Below are positions 4,203-5,637 of a stretch of 5,637 nt of DNA, piece after piece. Location of the stretch: the NCBI GenBank assembly GCA_020724205.1, contig DYHK01000018.1:1980-7616 (forward strand), in the 5' to 3' direction. The translations under genes and the position numbers were made by a program. The stretch is from Candidatus Aenigmatarchaeum sp. Its GTDB lineage: Archaea > Nanobdellota > Nanobdellia > Pacearchaeales > GW2011-AR1. Positions within the stretch are counted from its first letter, which is position 1. Each line of letters opens with the position of its first letter. The notes under the pieces were generated by a model that saw only the letters and a program-made list of their open reading frames with translations, did not search any database and was not told where the DNA came from.

Positions 4203-4823
4203 TTAGGCACTTTTCTTCTTCTTTTTCTCCTTTACTCTCACTTTTACACTCTTTACTATTTTTTCCCTTATCTCTGAAGGAATATACACTCTTTTTTTTC
4301 CATTTACCTCAACAGACTCCTCTATTAATCCCTCACTTTTCTGTTTTATACTATTTATCTGTCCCCTTATTGTTGATTTTGTTTTTCCTAACATAGCAGC
4401 TAAATCATCATAACTCAACTTTAAATCATTATTTGCTAAGATCCATATTATTGCCCTTTCTGTTACAGATAAGTTAGAAATTCCATTAAAATTGCCTGTT
4501 TGGACAGCTGTTTGGACAGGCTCATAAACACCCTCAACAGCTGTTTGTTTATTATAAACAGCCTTAGGTGTTTTAAACACCTGTTTAATCACACCATCAT
4601 TCATCATAGAAATAACATCTTTTAATTGTTCAATCTCATCTTTTATCGAGGATACATCTTCTTTAAGGTCATTTAAACAGCTGTTTAAGCTCTCATCCTG
4701 TCTGTTTAAATGCTCAACCCAATCTCCAACCTTCTCAATATCTCTTTTTACTAAGTCAAAACTCTTTCTAGTTTCATCTTGTAACCTTTCAAACTCTCTT
4801 TTTTTAGAAAACCAACTAAACAT
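4203..4823 (-). CDS. Coiled-coil / linker / sigma-region-4-like HTH protein, 206 residues
   Basis: Residues 1-75 begin MFSWFSKKREFERLQDETRK and continue as a long coiled coil. Residues 76-117 are a linker with KQTAV and PVQTAVQTG repeats. Residues 118-165 carry an HTH: LSVTERAIIWILANNDLKLS, then YDDLAAMLGKTKSTIRGQIN (138-157), similar to sigma region 4/LuxR-type HTHs. A wing GLIEESVEVNGKKRVYIP (165-182) follows, then a lysine-rich tail (191-206). It is predicted to be a DNA-binding oligomer; its targets are unknown. The start is fixed by a TATA box 29 bp upstream; no Shine-Dalgarno is seen. The coding DNA contains repeated AAACAG/CTGTTT palindromes read in different frames, with more in the promoter region, which suggests autoregulation. 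From memory this family recurs in DPANN genomes. No T-tract follows the gene on its strand, so its 3' end is unclear. Confidence 0.87.
   Translation of the reverse strand: MFSWFSKKREFERLQDETRKSFDLVKRDIEKVGDWVEHLNRQDESLNSCLNDLKEDVSSIKDEIEQLKDVISMMNDGVIKQVFKTPKAVYNKQTAVEGVYEPVQTAVQTGNFNGISNLSVTERAIIWILANNDLKLSYDDLAAMLGKTKSTIRGQINSIKQKSEGLIEESVEVNGKKRVYIPSEIREKIVKSVKVRVKEKKKKKSA
4496..4519. repeat. Tandem 12-mer CTGTTTGGACAG, two copies
   Basis: Two perfect adjacent copies. Each is an interrupted palindrome (CTGT-ttgg-ACAG), and the junction creates ACAGCTGT (4504-4511). Read on the minus strand they encode the VQTAVQTG repeat of the linker. Confidence 0.85.
4536..4588. repeat. Cluster of AAACAG/CTGTTT inverted repeats in the linker-coding DNA
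   Basis: The cluster contains AACAGCTGTT (4536-4545), GCTGTTT/AAACAGC (4540-4546 and 4556-4562), AGGTGTTT-T-AAACACCT (4566-4582) and TTAAACACCTGTTTAA (4573-4588). The last is identical to 4930-4945 in the promoter region. Confidence 0.85.
4673..4688. repeat. Perfect 16-bp palindrome TTAAACAGCTGTTTAA
   Basis: A perfect palindrome inside the coiled-coil coding part, 100 bp from the related site at 4573-4588. The two are translated in different frames (LNSCLN here, IKQVFK there). A further CTGTTTAAA half-site lies at 4702-4710. Confidence 0.85.
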
Positions 4824-4848
4824 TCTGTATTTTATAGAGGAAAAATAC

Positions 4849-4856
4849 TATATAAA
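4849..4856 (-). promoter_or_regulatory. TATA box of the 206-residue gene
   Basis: Minus-strand TTTATATA, preceded by CGAAACA as possible BRE, is centred about 29 bp before the ATG at 4821-4823, giving a very short or absent leader. The repeat cluster starts about 30 bp farther upstream, a suitable place for an activator or repressor array. Confidence 0.6.
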
Positions 4857-4886
4857 TGTTTCGTTTTTTATCTCTATTTTTACCAC

Positions 4887-5013
4887 TTTAAACAGCAAAA
4901 TTTAGTGCATAAACACTCAAAATATGACTTTAAACACCTGTTTAAACACCAATAAACAGCCATAAACATCGTCGGTAAAAGATCAAAAAACAAAAAACAC
5001 CTATAAACACACC
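4887..5013. repeat. Iteron-like array of TAAACA(C/G)C motifs upstream of the 206-residue gene
   Basis: About eight same-orientation copies of WWTAAACASC-type sequence start near 4887, 4909, 4929, 4941, 4952, 4962, 4992 and 5003; the central ones are spaced 10-12 bp, about one helical turn. TTTAAACACC is perfectly repeated at 4929-4938 and 4941-4950, and its junction forms the palindrome TTAAACACCTGTTTAA (4930-4945). The stretch 4824-5148 holds no gene that I can support; an open frame across 4880-5068 translates into low-quality Cys/Phe/Trp-rich sequence and is an artefact of these repeats. Confidence 0.75.
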
Positions 5014-5022
5014 AAAAATAAG

Positions 5023-5044
5023 CTATTTTTACACTATTTTTACA
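5023..5044. repeat. Tandem 11-mer CTATTTTTACA, two copies
   Basis: Perfect copies at 5023-5033 and 5034-5044. Related CTATTTTTAC sequences occur near 4186 and 4874. Function unknown; they may simply be AT-rich spacer. Confidence 0.7.
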
Positions 5045-5092
5045 ATTTCCCACACTCTTCTCCCTCACCCCTCCTATTCTAGACTCCTGAAA

Positions 5093-5117
5093 ACCCCCTC
5101 AAAAAACCCCTCAAAAA
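5093..5117. repeat. Tandem ACCCC(C)TCAAAAA next to a TATA box
   Basis: Imperfect tandem copies at 5093-5105 and 5106-5117 (one C differs) directly abut the TATA box at 5118. C-rich blocks are rare in this AT-rich DNA, so a regulator site upstream of the promoter is plausible. Confidence 0.55.
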
Positions 5118-5127
5118 CCTTTAAATA
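5118..5127 (+). promoter_or_regulatory. TATA box of a plus-strand transcript
   Basis: CTTTAAATAT, with AAAAAC upstream as BRE, predicts a start near 5149. It would drive the structured segment at 5149-5240 and possibly the 59-residue gene. Confidence 0.5.
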
Positions 5128-5148
5128 TCCCAAAAACATAGTATTTTT

Positions 5149-5240
5149 AGACTAGAAAAAGAGGTATCCAGACCTAGTTAGAGAGGGCCTGGAAGTTAAG
5201 GTTTAAGCTACTTAGCCTGCTATTTGTATAAGCAGACCAG
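5149..5240 (+). ncRNA. Possible structured RNA or long leader
   Basis: This segment is richer in G and C than its surroundings and contains several potential stems: CCAG/CTGG (5168-5171 with 5189-5192, extended by CC/GG inside), GGTTTAAG/CTTAGCC (5200-5207 with 5211-5217, one bulge), and CTGCT/AGCAG (5217-5221 with 5231-5235). A TATA box lies about 26 bp before its start. It matches no RNA family I recognise (not tRNA, 5S, SRP or an obvious C/D box RNA). It may be a small RNA or the leader of the downstream membrane protein gene. Confidence 0.35.
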
Positions 5241-5310
5241 TCAATTAAGTAAACCTAACTTAAAATTAAACTCTAAAATCAAAAAACAAAAAACCGTAAA
5301 AAGAGGAAAA

Positions 5311-5490
5311 ATGGCAAAATTAACTGCATGGCTAGTAACCATCATTGGTGTGTTATTACTATTGCCTTTGCTTGGAATTACTCAGTTAGGTACAGTAACT
5401 GATGGGATCTTAGCATGGCTTATAGCAATTGGTGTGTTAGTAGTTGGAATTGGCAAATTAGTTAGAAACTACTCTAAAAAAAGAAGATAA
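5311..5490 (+). CDS. Small two-helix membrane protein, 59 residues
   Basis: The chosen start ATG (5311) follows AAGAGG with a 4-base gap, a usable Shine-Dalgarno. A TTG-initiated extension to 5224 would add an unlikely lysine-rich leader and overlap the structured segment, so I reject it. The protein MAKLTAWLVTIIGVLLLLPL has one hydrophobic helix at about residues 4-24, a short polar turn (TQLGTVTDG), a second helix at 33-51 and a basic C-terminus, VRNYSKKRR. The positive tail suggests that the C-terminus is cytoplasmic, and by hairpin topology the N-terminus too. No catalytic motif is visible and the function is unknown. Similar tiny membrane proteins are, from memory, common in DPANN archaea. 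A possible nearer TATA sequence, ACTTAAAATTAAA, lies at 5259-5271. Confidence 0.72.
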   Translation: MAKLTAWLVTIIGVLLLLPLLGITQLGTVTDGILAWLIAIGVLVVGIGKLVRNYSKKRR

Positions 5491-5517
5491 GCTTAACACA
5501 ATAAGTGAATTTTCTTA

Positions 5518-5542
5518 CTTAGAAGTTTGAAATCCTTCTAAG
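5518..5542 (+). other. Inverted repeat downstream of the membrane protein gene
   Basis: CTTAGAAG and CTTCTAAG form a perfect 8-bp stem with a 9-base loop, extendable by two A-T pairs past one mismatch. It lies 28 bp after the stop codon. It could be a 3' stabilising hairpin or an operator; archaeal termination does not need it and no clear T-tract follows. Apart from this and a weak TATA-like TTTTAAAT at 5593-5600, I see nothing I can support between 5491 and 5637. Confidence 0.5.
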
Positions 5543-5637
5543 CAATTCTAAAGCTATTAAGATCACAATTAATACTTTAAGCTTTGGCAAGGTAGCAAGA
5601 CTCTTTTAAATTCCCATCTCCCTTCTACTTTGCTAAA

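Noticed and set aside
4887..5013. Possible plasmid or virus origin from the iteron-like array
   Set aside because: No replication initiator, integrase, attachment site or tRNA is present nearby, and the neighbours look chromosomal. A regulatory array is the simpler reading.
4880..5068. Minus-strand open frame of 62 codons
   Set aside because: It lies across the TAAACA repeat array, and the Cys/Phe/Trp/Tyr-rich translation simply reflects those repeats. I saw no Shine-Dalgarno or other coding signal to offset this.
5224..5310. N-terminal extension of the small membrane protein from a TTG codon
   Set aside because: The extension is Lys/Gln/Asn-rich, overlaps the structured segment, and an ATG with AAGAGG 4 bases upstream at 5311 gives a clean two-helix protein.
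5569..5637. Open frame entering from the right edge on the minus strand (ends FKRVLLPCQSLKY)
   Set aside because: Only 22 codons are visible, with no recognisable motif. It could be the end of a gene but cannot be told from chance.

Overview
The window is very AT-rich and archaeal. It has an Orc1/Cdc6 initiator, the start of what looks like the small subunit (DP1) of archaeal PolD, a small PRC-barrel protein, TATA boxes about 26 bp upstream of start codons, and several apparently leaderless genes. Short genes, tight spacing and the style of the small winged-helix and coiled-coil proteins suggest a DPANN archaeon (Woesearchaeota/Pacearchaeota-like). That placement is inferred from protein style, not from a search.

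Layout. Positions 1-1515 (minus strand) hold cdc6 followed by the DP1 N-terminus, cut by the window edge. Positions 1516-1971 are a gene-free, extremely AT-rich stretch with ORB-like elements on both sides of an almost pure A/T core; I read it as the replication origin served by the adjacent cdc6. Positions 1972-2674 (minus) carry a leaderless PRC-barrel gene and a 140-residue protein of unknown function. A divergent promoter region (2675-2794) separates them from two plus-strand genes: a 91-residue winged-helix protein and a 239-residue protein with an N-terminal coiled coil, a Thr/Gln-rich linker and a C-terminal HTH. Facing it across a pyrimidine-rich convergent spacer (3844-4202) is a 206-residue minus-strand protein of the same overall design. 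Its upstream region (4824-5148) is filled with short repeats. A possible structured leader or small RNA (about 5149-5240), a 59-residue two-helix membrane protein and an unassigned tail complete the window.

The most unusual feature is shared by the two coiled-coil/HTH genes. Each carries reiterated DNA motifs inside its own coding sequence, and the copies are read in different frames, so DNA sequence rather than peptide is what repeats. In the 239-residue gene these are GACA-based repeats, including a perfect 30-bp repeat offset by exactly 200 bp. In the 206-residue gene they are palindromes of the form TTAAACA-SC-TGTTTAA, with a further copy and many half-sites in its promoter region. I propose that they are binding sites for these or related DNA-binding proteins (autoregulation, nucleoid or origin-proximal organisation). 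This is inference and needs comparative or binding data.
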